Shown here piece after piece: positions 32,240-45,968 of a DNA stretch of 64,000 nucleotides (positions are counted from its first letter, which is position 1; each line of letters starts with the position of its first letter). Location: the NCBI GenBank assembly GCA_027704905.1, contig CM051001.1:24940728-25004727 (forward strand). The letters run 5' to 3'. The notes below the pieces were generated by a model. The model did no database searches, was not told the origin of the DNA, and worked only from the letters and a program-made list of their open reading frames with translations. This DNA is from Muraenolepis orangiensis. Taxonomy: Eukaryota; Chordata; Actinopteri; Gadiformes; Muraenolepididae. The position numbers were made by a program, and so were the translations under genes.

Positions 32240-32875
32240 GCTACTTCTACTTAATATAGAACTGTACAATGTGCTCATCCCTGAGAACGAGAGGAGAGTG
32301 GCGAGGCCAGAATTACCAAATTAAGTGGTGATTTGGGACAGTGTCCGTTTTCACTGCTCCATTCTTGCCAGAGAATGGTTTGCCGCTCACCAACGGACGC
32401 TGGCAGAGATCCTCCCACCTTGTTCACCCTTCCTCTATCCAATTTAATTGAAAATCCAATTATTTTCTGTGTGGAAGTGTCTGATCGCCAGCCCCATGCT
32501 GGTTCTGAGGACATCACAGTTGAGGACTGCAGAGGGTGACTGCTACATGCAACAATGATTCTGACATTCTGATGGGATTCTGATGACACCCTAACATCTT
32601 ATGTGATGAATACTACAATGAACATGTTTTTCTCTCATATGTGTGTGTCCGGGAAATCTTTTACATTTACATTAACATTACATACACAATCTGTCTAGTT
32701 TTGATGAAAATTATTTTGAATGTCAGGGTTCACGCAGCAATGAGCAGATGCTATGCATTTGGTAACATTGTTGTAGAGATCGACATTTCTAGGTTGTGTT
32801 CAAGGTTATTCTGCACATGTGGTTCTGCGTTATGAGCACATATGTTACACTAACAGTATAGTACAGAGAATGAGG

Positions 32876-32933
<58 letters not shown>

Positions 32934-34002
32934 GATGCCAGCATGTCCTAGCTTCCACGGGGGTATGTGCATGTTCTACTTTTGTATGCCCTCATCATCT
33001 CCAAGGTCTGGAGGAGATGACACATGGGCCGGGTGCCAGAACCAGCCGCCGCACGAAGAGGACACAACCGTAAAGTTCCCCTGAACTGCTTCAGAATAAC
33101 TTTGCTACAGGCCCAGCCGTACTAAAGCCACAATGCCGCAGAAATGGCTCCCCATTGGACTATGATTTAACATGTCCTGTCCAAAATCTGAACCACTAGA
33201 CCCAAAAGGTGTGACATTTGGGAATCTAGAAAATCACTATTAGAACGTACGCATTATTTGGTCCATAAATTTAAAGCTGCAGGGAGAAATCGGTGTGTTC
33301 TGCCACTAAAAGGGAACTCCAGTTCCCAGTTGGTTATATAACATATCATATATAACTAAATAGGTTGTATATCAAATAATGGGTGAAAACCATTCACTGT
33401 GGGATGGTTGAAGACACATCCTACATACAATTTTACTCAATGTAGTTGCTACACAGTATTAGAATTGTATCATCATGTATCATGTATCATAAAACTTTAA
33501 GCAAGGATTTTCCAGACATTTTTTGCAGTTACACCCTTAATAACACGTTGCATTAGCATGTCTATTAATAAAAAATGTGAGCAAAAATTGGAGCAATATA
33601 ATTATTTGATGTTTAACGTAAGTTTAGAATATTAGTAATGGTTGAAATTGAGGACAGGCTTAGCAACCTTAAGCAGACAGTGATAACGGTTAATTTATCC
33701 GTTAACAACTTTTGTAGCTCTGTAAAAGGTTTATAAAAGAGTCAACTAAATACCCAATAAAGCACTTAATGTGTGCAAGAAAACCCCCACTATATTGTTC
33801 ACGCTGGCAAATAAAAATTAAGCAGCCAAAAAACGGTTCATACAGTAAACGCATACTTATTGTCCTGTCCTAAAACATTACAATTTCTATTAACAGTAAA
33901 TTAACTGTAGCGGTCAGCAGTGGAGGCAAACATTGTATTGCAATGCAATTAGTGAAATTATCCAGTTGTCATTCAATAGCATGTGCGGATTTCAACAAAG
34001 CT
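32240..34002. other. No gene recognised
   Basis: Apart from the GT array at 32878-32928, nothing is recognised; several 60-100 codon frames look random. Confidence 0.5.
32878..32928. repeat. (GT)n microsatellite
   Basis: About 25 GT units. Confidence 0.96.
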
Positions 34003-34004
34003 TA

Positions 34005-34706
34005 TGGCCCTGTCACACCTTGACGATTTAGCGAGCGTATGCCGACATATCAAAATTTCTCTAAAACGCTGGCATATGTCGAATTAGTTATGGGTACGTT
34101 TTGTATGAGTTAAGAGCAGGCTGAAGCAGGCTGGTAAACGTCGTAGTTCGGCAAGGTCGTCGAAAATGTTTGAGTATGCCAGCGTATGGCTCATACGTCC
34201 CGCATCCTGCATCATCTCCATTTTTTTCTCAATTTTCCAGATTGAGTGTGAGGGTGAGGGTGGGGGTGGGTGATGATGCCCACGCCCACAGCCAGGTGTT
34301 TTCTTTAGCATGACGGTGATATTGATACGGTTATGTTGATACTGCGTCTAGTGCGGTTTTGATTTGAATCGTCGCGCAGCAGCCTTATTATAGGCTACAT
34401 CATCTACATCATCATCATCATCCTCATCTTCCTCCTCCTCCTCCTCCTCCTCCTCCGATCGTCGTCAAAACGCTGCCGTGCGCTATGCATGAGTTAGACT
34501 ATTGTTGGGCATAAGTTGTGAACGCCAGCAACACGCTGAGCATTAGTTGGTATAAGTTATCTATAAGTTATCGAAACATCCTATAGAAGTTACTAATATG
34601 TTGTATACATTATGTATACGTCCAAAATTGAAAAACACATTGATAGTTCAGTGTATGCCAGCATTTTAGAAAGATTTTGCTAAATCGTCAAGGTGTGACA
34701 GGGCCA
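34005..34706. mobile_element. MITE-like element with long inverted ends and TA target
   Basis: 702 bp starting TGGCCCTGTCACACCTTGAC and ending with its reverse complement. The outer 28 bp are perfect, then homology continues loosely (CTAAAACGCTGGCATA left, CTAAAATGCTGGCATA right, inward). TA flanks each side (34003-34004, 34707-34708). No transposase; the interior carries a TCA/TCC run (34394-34456). TA target fits Tc1/mariner, but family is not established. Confidence 0.85.
34394..34456. repeat. (TCA)n/(TCC)n trinucleotide run
   Basis: CATCATCATCATCATCCTCA followed by about nine TCC units, inside the MITE. Confidence 0.92.
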
Positions 34707-34708
34707 TA

Positions 34709-35565
34709 GCCAGCACCGCTTTAGCAAGTATAAAATCCATTGAGTTGGGTCACTAAACATGAGCTTCAGTTCAGTAACAATAATAAGACATGTTTGGGGT
34801 ATGCTGACACCAACAGAGGTATGCACTTTAGTGCATATATTGTGTAATAAATAGGAATTCAACATTTCGGTCACAGCTGAGGAAAAAGCGTGTCTTGCAC
34901 AGGCTGAACATAACGTCATTTAAGGGCAACAGAAGGCCCAAAAGTGATGCTGTGGTCGCATAGGGACACGAAGAAAAAACTTGCAAGATGTTTTGGAGTG
35001 TACATTCGATGATCGGAAGGTGAAACGGTAGGATCCATATGGAGGAGGGACCATTCTATATGCTTAATTTGCGATCTCTGCAAGCCCCCCTTCCTCCCTC
35101 CTGTTAGCCTCAGCTGTTCTTCCGATGACCAGGGGGAAGGAGTGATGAGCTTCTGACCTTTATTCAGATGGAGGGGGCTTGTATCCATCACTCATCATCA
35201 CCATCTCCTCCGGTGAACGCCGTTCGGCATGTGCAACCCCCAGACGATGATGGTGATGGACATTCGAACCCTGGTGAAAGGACAGATATGTGGATAAGTG
35301 CTGATACTGGTGGCAAAGGAGCATGACCCCATTCTACGAGTGAACATGGTGTGTGTGTGAGAACACATCCATATACACAATACACGTACAGGGGGTCTTG
35401 CAAGGCCTCTGGAGAGACCCCATTGTAACGCCATTCTAGAAAAGTAATTAACATCCAACTGGCGTTTACATAACTAGTTTTACTTCTGTGCTTGTTTGTA
35501 GGATGCAGTAATACACATACACGAGTGAAGTATATTTGAAATATTTACAAAAGCACATCAAATTT
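34709..35565. other. No feature recognised
   Basis: Nothing seen. Confidence 0.5.
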
Positions 35566-35700
35566 AAAATAAAACATTCAGTTAATTCCAAATATTAAAA
35601 ATATCTAAATCAAAACCCATGAATCATAAGTTCACCTAACCCTTTGTTTGAAAGTGTTCCTTTATTTCCTTTTTGGCCCTATTTTAGTTCGCCATTTAGA
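35566..35700 (+). repeat. Unnamed interspersed repeat R1, copy 1
   Basis: AAAATAAAACATTCAGTTAA to TAGTTCGCCATTTAGA aligns with 53200-53327 over about 130 bp at roughly 80% by eye. It ends close to a family A LINE tail. No coding signal. Confidence 0.75.
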
Positions 35701-35729
35701 ATTAAAGCTTAATTTAATAATATAATAGA

Positions 35730-36067
35730 CTAGATTAGATTAGATTCAAATGTATTGTCATTGCACAGCACAAGTACAGTACAGCGAAAATAATTTAGCA
35801 TCTAACCAGAGTGCAAATGTTGCAGTACAGTGGTATATACTGTAGGTAGAGGTAGGTAGTTGTGAGGTAGGTAGTTGTGATACAGTGCAAGGCAGTCAAA
35901 GACATTGACGGTGATTTATTATTATAGGTGTAGAAGTGTAGAAGCAGAAGTGTGGGGCAGGGGCGGGGGCGGCAGCAGGGGGGGGGGGGGCTGTCATCGT
36001 GGTGCAGAGTTCAGAGAGATGACAGCTGAGGGGAAGAAGCTGTTCCTATGCCTGCTTGACTTGGCTT
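35730..36067 (-). mobile_element. Family A LINE 3' end, 5'-truncated
   Basis: ATTAGATTAGATTCAAATGT tail, CATTGCACAGCACAAGTACA, the G-rich tract (35950-35991) and GTTCAGAGAGATGACAGCTG match 576-1290. It stops at 36067 against repeat R2. Confidence 0.88.
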
Positions 36068-36245
36068 GTAGTGTGTCTGCGCAGTGGATATGTGCACTGC
36101 GATTGGTCAACCCATCATGTTGCTAGAAAGTTGCTGTGTGTATTTGTTGAACACAAACTCGGCCAGCTGTAGAAAACTGTTAAAAAGCCTCCGTAAAGGT
36201 TTTAAATCAACACTGTGTAGACTGGTCACTGTATAAGTTATGCTA
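36068..36245 (-). repeat. Unnamed interspersed repeat R2, copy 1
   Basis: On minus, GACCAGTCTACACAGTGTTG, CTGGCCGAGTTTGTGTT and AGCAACATGATGG match 49930-50075 on plus at roughly 70%. The minus frame (SLHSVDLKPL...LSSNMMG) resembles the plus frame there, but both are short and the drift looks neutral. Confidence 0.68.
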
Positions 36246-36844
36246 TAACAACACAACTGCTGCAGCCAAAATAACATATACCATAACAATCACATAGATA
36301 ATATAACAAGGACGTAGTTCATTGCATTTGCAGTTTTCCATCAAGATATAGCCATGTGTTTCTGTCTACAAAAACCCCAGCACCTTGCTGTGCTCTGGCC
36401 TTGCCATTCACTGGTGAGACATTATCAAACATCTCTTTTGAATGGTAACCTGTGCAAAGAAAAACTCACAATGTGGATGAAAAATCTGTTTGTTTATCCC
36501 TCTAATCAGATCAAACTGCTACTCAGCAGGATTAATCTATATTGGAAGGGCTCTCTACCGTTCATGTGAAAAAAGCTGATTGCCTCTTTTATTATGTATA
36601 TTTCCCATTAGCCTCTGGGCCCCAGATGTGTTAAATCTCCCTTAGTCGAGCCTGGTGGCAATATATCTCTACGGCACTTTTAAAACACAAGCCACTCCTA
36701 GAATTCCTTCTACATTATTAAATATGCAGATACATATATTTGTATATATATTTATATATACCCATATATATATACATAAATATACTGTATATACATACAC
36801 ATACACATGTTGGTCAGATATTTACCAATATAGATACTTAACTT
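36246..36844. other. No gene recognised
   Basis: AT-rich, with TATA/CATA runs at 36730-36810. Confidence 0.5.
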
Positions 36845-37140
36845 CCACACATAGCTTCCACAGTCAGGCCATGAGGCTGCTGAACAAGGGCGTATAGCAT
36901 ATAACAATGTATATTTTATTACATTGATTTATATATACATATTGCTCTTTTCTGTGCCGATATATTGCATTTTATAAATTTATTTTTATTTTTTAACTAT
37001 TCTATTTTTATCTATTTTTATCTCATTTTTATAACTGCTGTCTGTCGTCCGGTATTGCACATAATATTTTCACACCACTGCTTTATACTTGGTGTAAACT
37101 GTGAAGTGACAATAAACCTTGACTTGACTTGACTTGACTT
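36845..37140 (+). mobile_element. Rex1-like LINE family B, C-terminal end and tail
   Basis: The plus frame reads SFHSQAMRLLNKGV then TAG, matching the end of the family B copy at 47363-47967 (SFHSQAIRLLNKGV). A 3' UTR with GCATTTTATAAATT and TTGACTTGACTTGACTTGAC follows. 5'-truncated to about 300 bp. Confidence 0.88.
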
Positions 37141-37476
37141 AACACCTTATATTCACACATATACACTCTGTTTACACACGCCACATATAAACGTACACAT
37201 ACATATACAAACAGGCCTACGCTCAACCTTAGCTGCTGCCAGCTCTTCCTGGAAGAAATATTGAAGCAGGCTGGCCACCTGCAGCAGAGAGCACACTGTA
37301 GTAACAACGGAACACAACCCTGATTCTCCACAACCACGTCCCTCTGTTGAAGACAATTGTGATTGTTTTACGTTGTAAGTCTAGAATATGTTTGACATAT
37401 GTGTACCTACATGTGTGTATGCACATGTAGACATCATCACGTACACACGTTTCCTTTCAGGCAAAAAAATATGCAT
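37141..37476. other. No feature recognised
   Basis: Nothing seen. Confidence 0.5.
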
Positions 37477-37651
<175 letters not shown>

Positions 37652-37748
37652 CCTGTCCCCACTCTCATCATGTCTCCACTCTCATCCTATCTTCTCCCAG
37701 ACCCGCCATCTTCTCTCATCTTCTCCCCTTATTTTGTGCCACTCTCCC

Positions 37749-38083
37749 TGTCACGGCTTGTGCAGGGAGGTGACCGAAATGCAGAGATCAGACTCATAGG
37801 TAGCAGCAAAAGAAAGCTTTACTTCAAGAAACCAGGCAGACAGAAACAAACAAACAAGAAACCAGGCAGACAGAAACAAAGTGACAACAAACCGATAAAC
37901 CAGGATCTGAGGAACATAAATCCATGGAGCACAGGTGAACAGAATGACTAATTAACACAGGTGACACTAATGACACAAAGCAATAAGCTAGCAAAGAGAG
38001 TCAATAAACAACATAGCAGAAAAATATCCTAGTGGATGGAGTGACCAGCCGAGCCACTTTTTAGAAGGTGCAGGGCGGCATCC
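37749..38083 (-). mobile_element. Solo-LTR-like element (TGTCACG family), partial
   Basis: Starts TGTCACGGCTTGTGCAGGGA and GACCGAAATGCAGAG, the outer wording of this family. A 23-bp phrase, GAAACCAGGCAGACAGAAAC plus AAA, is repeated at 37829 and 37859. The right end was not found; a SINE begins at 38084. Confidence 0.5.
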
Positions 38084-38288
38084 GGGGACGGCAGTAGCTC
38101 AGTCTGTTGGGACTTGGCTTTGGAACCGGAAAGTCACCGGTTCAAGTCCCTGAAACACCTGGGCTCTGCTGAGGTGCCTTTGAGCAAGGCACCAGACCCC
38201 TAAACTGGCCCACACTGCTCCTAATGCTAGAATGGATTAAATGAAGAGAAACAAATTTCACTGTGTTTACATGTATGTGACCAATACA
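38084..38288 (+). mobile_element. tRNA-derived SINE
   Basis: The tRNA-like head has the RNA polymerase III A box TAGCTCAGTCTGTTGG (38095-38110) and B box GGTTCAAGTCC (38139-38149), 28 bp apart. A body with GCCTTTGAGCAAGGCACC and an end AAATTTCACTGTGTTTACAT, similar to LINE tails, follows. It is a SINE and not a tRNA gene: the head lacks a clean cloverleaf and runs on into the body. Confidence 0.85.
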
Positions 38289-38309
38289 GAGGATTCAACC
38301 CTCCATGGC

Positions 38310-38580
38310 TAGCCAGCTCAGGCTCTGTAACAGGTTTAGGTATAGGAACAGGACTAGGCAGCTCAGGCTTGGTAACAGGGCTAGGTAGGTCAGGAATAGG
38401 GCTAGGCAGCTCAGGCTTGTAAAGCCAAGGTAGGTCAGGAAAGGCTAGGCAGCTCAGGCTCGGTAACAGGACTTGGTAGGTCAGGAACAGGGCTATCTAG
38501 GTAAGGCTCAGTAACAGGGCTAGAAAAGTTAGGAACAGGGCTAAGCAGGTCAGGAGCAAGGCTGGGTTCAATGAGGTTGG
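38310..38580. repeat. Minisatellite of GGCTAGGCAGCTCAGGCT type
   Basis: CAGCTCAGGCT occurs at 38318, 38360, 38406 and 38450, alternating with GGTAGGTCAGGAACAGG-type phrases; unit about 42-48 bp, degenerate. Confidence 0.85.
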
Positions 38581-38589
38581 TTCCTTCTG

Positions 38590-39022
38590 TCAAGGCTTGT
38601 GGAATGGAGTTACTTATGCAATCAAACTGAATACATTTGAGAGCAAAACTATCAACACTGAAATTCCAAAATGTAGTAAAATACATTTGTGATTGTGTGT
38701 GAAAATGAATCAATGGTAATCAATCAAGTTTTGTTTGTGAATCCAAAAGTTTGGCTTACTGCCGCTGAGCTGAATATCATGGACGCGACCTACATGGAAA
38801 GATGTACGACACGTCTCTATTGTTCTCGAGTGACAGCTTGGCAACATCCACAGTTTGTTAACGAGAGAGGGAGTTGCGAAGTTCTGGAGACGACAGAGTG
38901 GGAGCAGAGGACACAAGAACATCTATGTGTTTATACATAAATTGCGTCTTAGTAATTACAAGAAGGTAGCAAGAATGTCACATTAGATTTTAACTCGGGC
39001 ATGTCAATTGCTTTTGTTTAAC
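38590..39022. other. No feature recognised
   Basis: Nothing seen. Confidence 0.5.
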
Positions 39023-40551
<1,529 letters not shown>

Positions 40552-40635
40552 TGTCGGTGTGCGTGTGCATGTGCGTGTGTTGGGGGGATGTGTGTGTGTG
40601 TGTATGTGTGTTTGTGTGCGTATGTGTGTGAGGGA

Positions 40636-40676
<41 letters not shown>

Positions 40677-40704
40677 GGGGGGGATATGTGTATGTATGTT
40701 TGTA

Positions 40705-40746
<42 letters not shown>
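40552..40746. repeat. Compound GT-rich microsatellite
   Basis: GT arrays at 40586-40620, 40639-40675 and 40709-40746 separated by GGGG and GTAT variants. Confidence 0.95.
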
Positions 40747-40748
<2 letters not shown>

Positions 40749-41063
40749 GTCTGGTGTGAAGGCTATTCAATTACAACATGCAAAGACGTCTCTGCACATC
40801 GAGGCATCAAAGGAGTGGACGACCACAGCAGAATTACGACCCGTGAGGAGTATGAGATGAAGTGGTAGCATATTCAGCTAGTGACCAATCGCATCAATCG
40901 CATCCGCAAAGCACACTGATCCTATGTTGGAAAAATATATATCAGCATCAATTCCTCAGGAAATGTACAGGGAAAATTGCCTGTTGGCCATCATTTTATA
41001 ATATGTGGAAACATTTGAGATAATTGCTGTTGTGGATGGTCCTATTTGATTTCGTAATGATTA

Positions 41064-41065
<2 letters not shown>

Positions 41066-41116
<51 letters not shown>
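41066..41116. repeat. (TTA)n microsatellite
   Basis: About 16 TTA units. Confidence 0.96.
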
Positions 41117-41400
41117 GTAGGTTGTTGAACGCTGGTGATGTTTCATGATCAGTAGATCCAGTGGTGTTGGAGTGGTGTGACGCTGTCCAAGTTGGTGTGG
41201 TGCTGAAATTATAAATCATCAAACTTATTCATACCAACTGTCATTACTACTACTACTGATACTACCAATGATAATAATACTAATACTAATAACAATGATT
41301 ATGACCATGATGATGATAATGATGATGATTTTGGATGTCATTTGAATGTATATCATGACCTTTAATTTATAGATAACATTCTCACACACACTCAAACTCT

Positions 41401-41403
<3 letters not shown>

Positions 41404-41478
<75 letters not shown>
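41404..41478. repeat. (CA)n microsatellite
   Basis: About 37 CA units; a cryptic ATG/ATA/ATC-rich patch lies at 41240-41330. Confidence 0.96.
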
Positions 41479-41480
<2 letters not shown>

Positions 41481-41774
41481 TGTGTGCAAGTATACACTTA
41501 CCTATTGTCCTAGACTTGGAGAAGAGGGTTAGCGGGGTTAGTGATATTCCGGGCCACCAGGTTCACTGTGCTGTGAGACTCTACACAGGGATCCTCTTGA
41601 CAATGCGACAATTCCCTCTTATTGCAGGACACTGCTCTCTATACAAAGCGCATCACATGCTAATGCATAGCATGACACCAACATACTAACTAGCGGCGTC
41701 CCTTTCACAGAAAACCATGCAAATATGTGCACTCACATATTGAAATGCACACATACACACAAACATGCTTGCGA

Positions 41775-41870
41775 ATGCACATACAGACACACACACAATC
41801 TTGCTGACGCACACACACCACACACCCACCACACACACACACCACACCACACACACACCACACACACAAC
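41775..41870. repeat. Interrupted CA-rich tract
   Basis: CACA runs broken by CC and TGA. Confidence 0.88.
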
Positions 41871-41879
41871 ACGTTTAAC

Positions 41880-43725
41880 TATTCACTATTTATGAAGAGT
41901 TAGATTGAGTAATAATAACCATATTAAGTTTGCAGAATGTGGGCAGGAATAACATAAGCACATTATCTGATTTGTTCCACATCCTATGTCGGATAAGTTA
42001 AGTACATACCATGTAAAGTAAATTACAAACTAAATTTGAACATTAAAGTACATAAAAGATAGATTCAAAACAGACATCATTAATGTGGCAGACCCAAAGA
42101 CATTGAACCTGTAAAAAGAAAATCAAATTGATTTGTAATCTATCTTATTATTAATATAATTCTTATTATTTGAATCGAGAATCCAAATAGATGACCTCAG
42201 CCATAAATCTAGCAATAACTGAATGTTATTAACATTCAACATAAATGGCCTGATATATAAGTACATTAAGCAAAAAGTGAACATAAGAACAGCAAGCACA
42301 TCTTTTTAAAAAAAACCACTGAAAACACTCAAAGAATCGTGCATACATGCACAACTTCATTTCTGCGGTCTGCTGACTCGACGACCACCAGCGACATCAC
42401 CTCTGTGTCTTAGAACTTGTCCAAAAGGGTTTGGAATACATCTGTTTGACCTTTCTGATCGTTGTTGTGTCTGACATTGGAATTTATCGGATAGATTCAA
42501 TTTGGTTTTATCATCAGTTACTAAATCTTCAAGGACAGCTATCATGCAGTCTTTCGTTGTTTCAAAATCTGTGAAGAGTTTGTTTACCAATAATCCGAAC
42601 AGGACAGAGCCATTACAGCTACCCTCTGTGGGTAATTAACAGAGAGGCTCTGCACTTTGATTGGATGAGCATCTAAACCCATTGGCTACTTTCCATTGTT
42701 ACAGTGATGGGAGATGGTCTTCTTAGATTGTAACCAGATCAAACATATGGGCTTCGGTCCCACATTACAAAATTGATATTTCACAATCTACTCCTCGTTG
42801 AATTGCCGGTTTTCATTGTCTGCCAAAGCCTTTTCAATGTGGACAGCGACATTTTAGCTCTCAAAACACTCTGCCACAGCAGATACATGTTGATGTGCAC
42901 AAAGAGAGCTTTCAGGGACATGGGCGGTGGTCGTAGGGGGGGGAAAAAGAGGACAAAGTAGTTTCCTATTGGATGTTTCCTTTTTCGGGTTGATCTGATT
43001 GTTTATGTTCTAACAAATATGTTGTGGTTCATATCTAAATGATCCATGGGCCGAATGTGGCCCGCGAGCCACCAGTTAAATATTCCTGATTGCTAATTAA
43101 AGTTTGGAAAGTCAACAGAGATCAAATGAAACACCGGCTTTTGCAATCTAGGCATAGTAATATGCCCCCCTGCAGTGTGGGCTTTTTCTCTACCTTTCCC
43201 GTGTTTACCAATTGCTGCTGTCTTCTTCTTCCACTTTCGGCGTTTTTTTCTCCTTTCCTTTTTTCTCTGTTTTCTGTCTCTTGCTCTTCTCATTAGGACT
43301 GTCCTTTCTCCCATCACAATAAGCCAAGCAAACACTTATTTATATTCATGAGTTTGCCTTGATTGCCTTTGTGGGGTCTGCCAATGACAATGTCAACACA
43401 GAGATCCATCTCCCGTGAGACGTATCTGAACACCACACCGTTTGATACCAGGTGAACAGTGATACACACTTTTTAGCAGCATTTGTATCATCCCCCATCT
43501 GCTACGGTAGCCACTAGCCGTTCAAACTCCATGCAACTTTGGTTGCATGCAGGATACAGAGTTTTCATTTGTGGTATATTGTCAATATTCTTGCGTGACA
43601 CAAGTTCTGTAATTTGAAGGGATTAAAAAAAACAACGTAATAACACATCATCAGTAGAGTAAAACAAACCCAACTCGAAGGATCGATGAGCGACATCACT
43701 TTGAATGCTTGGCCATTACAAGCCA
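41880..43725. other. No gene recognised
   Basis: A 77-codon minus frame (42357-42590) shows no recognised motif. At 43040-43092, GGCCGAATGTGGCCCGCGAG and CCACCAGTT...CCTG look like the worn end of a hAT element. Otherwise nothing. Confidence 0.4.
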
Positions 43726-43920
43726 CGTGAGCTGGGGTTAGAGAATGTGAGCTTGGGTCAGATATCGTGAGCTAGGGTTAAATAACGTGACCTGGGGTTA
43801 AATAACGTGAGCTGGGGTTAGATATCGTGAGCTGGGGTTAGATAACGTGAGCTGGGGTTAGATAATGTGAGCTGGGATTAGATAATGTGAGATGGGATTA
43901 GATAACATGAGCTGGGATTG
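43726..43920. repeat. 20-bp minisatellite, about 10 copies
   Basis: GTGAGCTGGGGTTAGATAAC with variants (AAATAAC, GATATC, GGGATTAG). Unit length is constant at 20 bp for most copies. The last units at 43880-43920 share A-for-G changes, as if homogenised locally. Confidence 0.95.
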
Positions 43921-44383
43921 AAGAACCCAAATGCAGCACACGGGAAACCAGGAATAGTCAGTGATACTTTTAATATCTCAGGAGAGCAGGTACAAGGCGA
44001 AGCAATATCGAGTACGATGTCCAAACAGACAAACCAGGAGGAAGCAGGCAGAAGCGTTGTCGAGGTCGGGCAGAGGGTCGGGAACCAGGCAAAGCAGCTT
44101 GATCTGGGAAAGGCAGGGTTGGGAAACAGGCGAGACAGGCAGGTCCAATTCAGGCAGTTGGTCGGCAACGGGAAATCGGACCGGGAATAAAGGCTAGCGA
44201 GTCTTGCATAAGTCAATTAAACAGTCTGGCAACGAGGGGGAGACTTAAGTACTGGCCTGATTGCCATTGAGCTGCGGGCAACAACTAACGAGGGGGTGAA
44301 TGCGGTGGAAGCGGGGTGAATGCAGAACGTGATGAGGGGGGCGTGGCTATCTGGTAGAGTGTGGTGGAATGCAGGACGTGACA
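43921..44383 (-). mobile_element. Solo-LTR-like element (TGTCACG family), left end lost
   Basis: The right end is GGACGTGACA (to 44383), i.e. TGTCACGTCC on minus. The left starts AACCCAAATGCAGCACACGG, the inner wording of this family (48133: AACCCAAATGA), without the expected outer TGTCACG. A poly-A-like ATTAAAAG on minus is at about 43965. The minisatellite abuts or has replaced the missing end. Confidence 0.55.
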
Positions 44384-44665
44384 GAGATAAATATATCCAT
44401 AATTCAAATAATCTGGCTTTATAGAATGAAAATAAAAATATTCCAGAATGGATATCTGGGGAAAAAAAAGAGATGGACAGCATTCTAGTCATCATTCTCA
44501 CGCATCATGTACATGTGATGAATTAGGCCAAGAATGACTAGCCCCTTACACACCAGGTATATATCATTGTGTTGTTTTTTCCAAGGGTACATTATCACAG
44601 TCATCCACGGCATGACATAAAGAACGTATTTTAGAAGATAAATCAGCTGTTAGACGCGGAAATTA

Positions 44666-45968
44666 CCGTATTGACCCGAATATAAGACGGGTTTTTTTTC
44701 CGAGAAAAAAATCTGAAAAAGAGGGGTCGTCTTATAATCGGGGTTTAGACTTTTCGATGTACCGTAATTGCACATGTAATTGCGCAACAACAGATCGCGC
44801 CAAACGAGTGTTCCGAGACACCGCTTAAAGTCACTCAAAGTCTTAAAGTAACAGTACATAAAAACAGTTACATGGAGAGATAGAAATGGAGAGACACAGC
44901 GACCAACTTGAAAAAAGAAAAACGCCTGTGTATTTTGACATGCCAACATCTGTCACAGTGCATAAGAAAGGCGACAAATCAGTGATTGTGAAGTCTACTG
45001 GAAACGAGAAGAGCCGAGTAACGGTCATGTTAACGCGCCTCGCAGATGGGACAAAACTTCCCCCGTACGTGGTTTTAAAACGCAAGACTGTACCTAAAGA
45101 GGCAGTGACTGTACCTAAAGAGGCAGCCAGCTGGCGTTATCGTACGCGCCCAGGCAAAGGGCTGGATGGAGACGGAGCTTGTGGTGGACTGGCAAGTTGG
45201 TCAAGGTGGTGTGGGGCAGACGGCGTGGGGGACTCAGAAAGAAGAGGAATATTTTGATTCTGGATGCTTTCCGTGGACACTTGACTGAGCCAGTCAAAAA
45301 GTGAAAGAGTGATGATCACTAGGTGACCTAGTGATCATACCGGGCGGAATGACAAGCCAGCTGCGCAATCTGCGCAAGAGATACACAGAGTGGCTCCTGG
45401 CTGGTCATCACGCACTGACACCGTCTGGAAAAATCCAAAAGCCTGCAGTACGTTTGCTCTGTGAATGGATATTGCAAGCATGGGCTGACGTTTCCCCAGA
45501 AAGCATCATTAATGGGTTAAGAAATGCTGCGTATCAAATGCCATGGATGGCAGCGAGGATGACGTGATGTGGGAGGAGACGGGGAAGCGGACAACGTGAG
45601 TGACGATAGCGGGAGTGAGAGCGAACAACCCAGCGATGTAGAAGACGAGCTGAATGAGAAGACGTGATGTGACCAATAGACTGATGTTCTGAAATGTTGT
45701 ACTGTTTCATTGCTCTACTGTTTTATTGCGCTACCGTTTTATTGCACTACTGTTTTATTGCTATCTATCTAGCCTGTTTTGTTTTTGTTCGCCAAGTTAG
45801 GCAAATTTGAACACAATGTGTGATGTGTGTTATCATTATTTTCAAATAAAATTATTTTCTTTCAAAAAAAAAATATTTGGTCTTCAAATTTTTTTTGCTC
45901 CAAAAATGAGTCTTGAAAAACAGGGGTCGTCTTATAATCGGGGTCGTCTTATATTCGGGTCAATACGG
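44666..45968 (+). mobile_element. pogo/Tigger-like DNA transposon with both ends
   Basis: 1303 bp with inverted ends CCGTATTGACCCGAATATAA..., 24 bp perfect, and TA on each side (44664-44665, 45969-45970). The subterminal phrase GGGGTCGTCTTATAATCGGG occurs at both ends in the same orientation, so near the left end it is inverted relative to the terminus. The interior holds a broken transposase, and AATAAA at about 45846. It is internally deleted compared with full-length relatives. Confidence 0.88.
44900..45590 (+). pseudogene. pogo/Tigger-like (DDE_1) transposase, internally deleted
   Basis: Reading order on plus: KRKTPVYFDMPTSVTVHKKG, SVIVKSTGNEKSRVTVMLTR and LADGTKLPPYVVLKRKTVPK (44920-45100); then LILDAFRGHLTEPVKK (45255-45300), whose Asp fits the second catalytic residue; VIIPGGMTSQL, where the following PLDVCLN-type block is missing; RYTEWLL, LTPSGKIQKPAVRLLCEWIL and, shifted, KCCVSNAMDGSEDD. 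The first catalytic Asp (usually in NMDET) is altered to KRKTP, and a 9-residue unit TVPKEAVTVPKEA is duplicated. The CENP-B-type DNA-binding domain is absent. Dead copy. Confidence 0.85.

Noticed and set aside
38084..38160. Possible functional tRNA gene
   Set aside because: A and B boxes are present but the head has no clean acceptor stem and continues into a SINE body.
41402..41478. CRISPR-like repeats
   Set aside because: None of the tandem arrays has constant repeats with unique spacers, and the window is eukaryotic.
43093..43335. Lys/Arg-rich 80-codon minus frame
   Set aside because: Antisense of a CT-rich stretch; low complexity.
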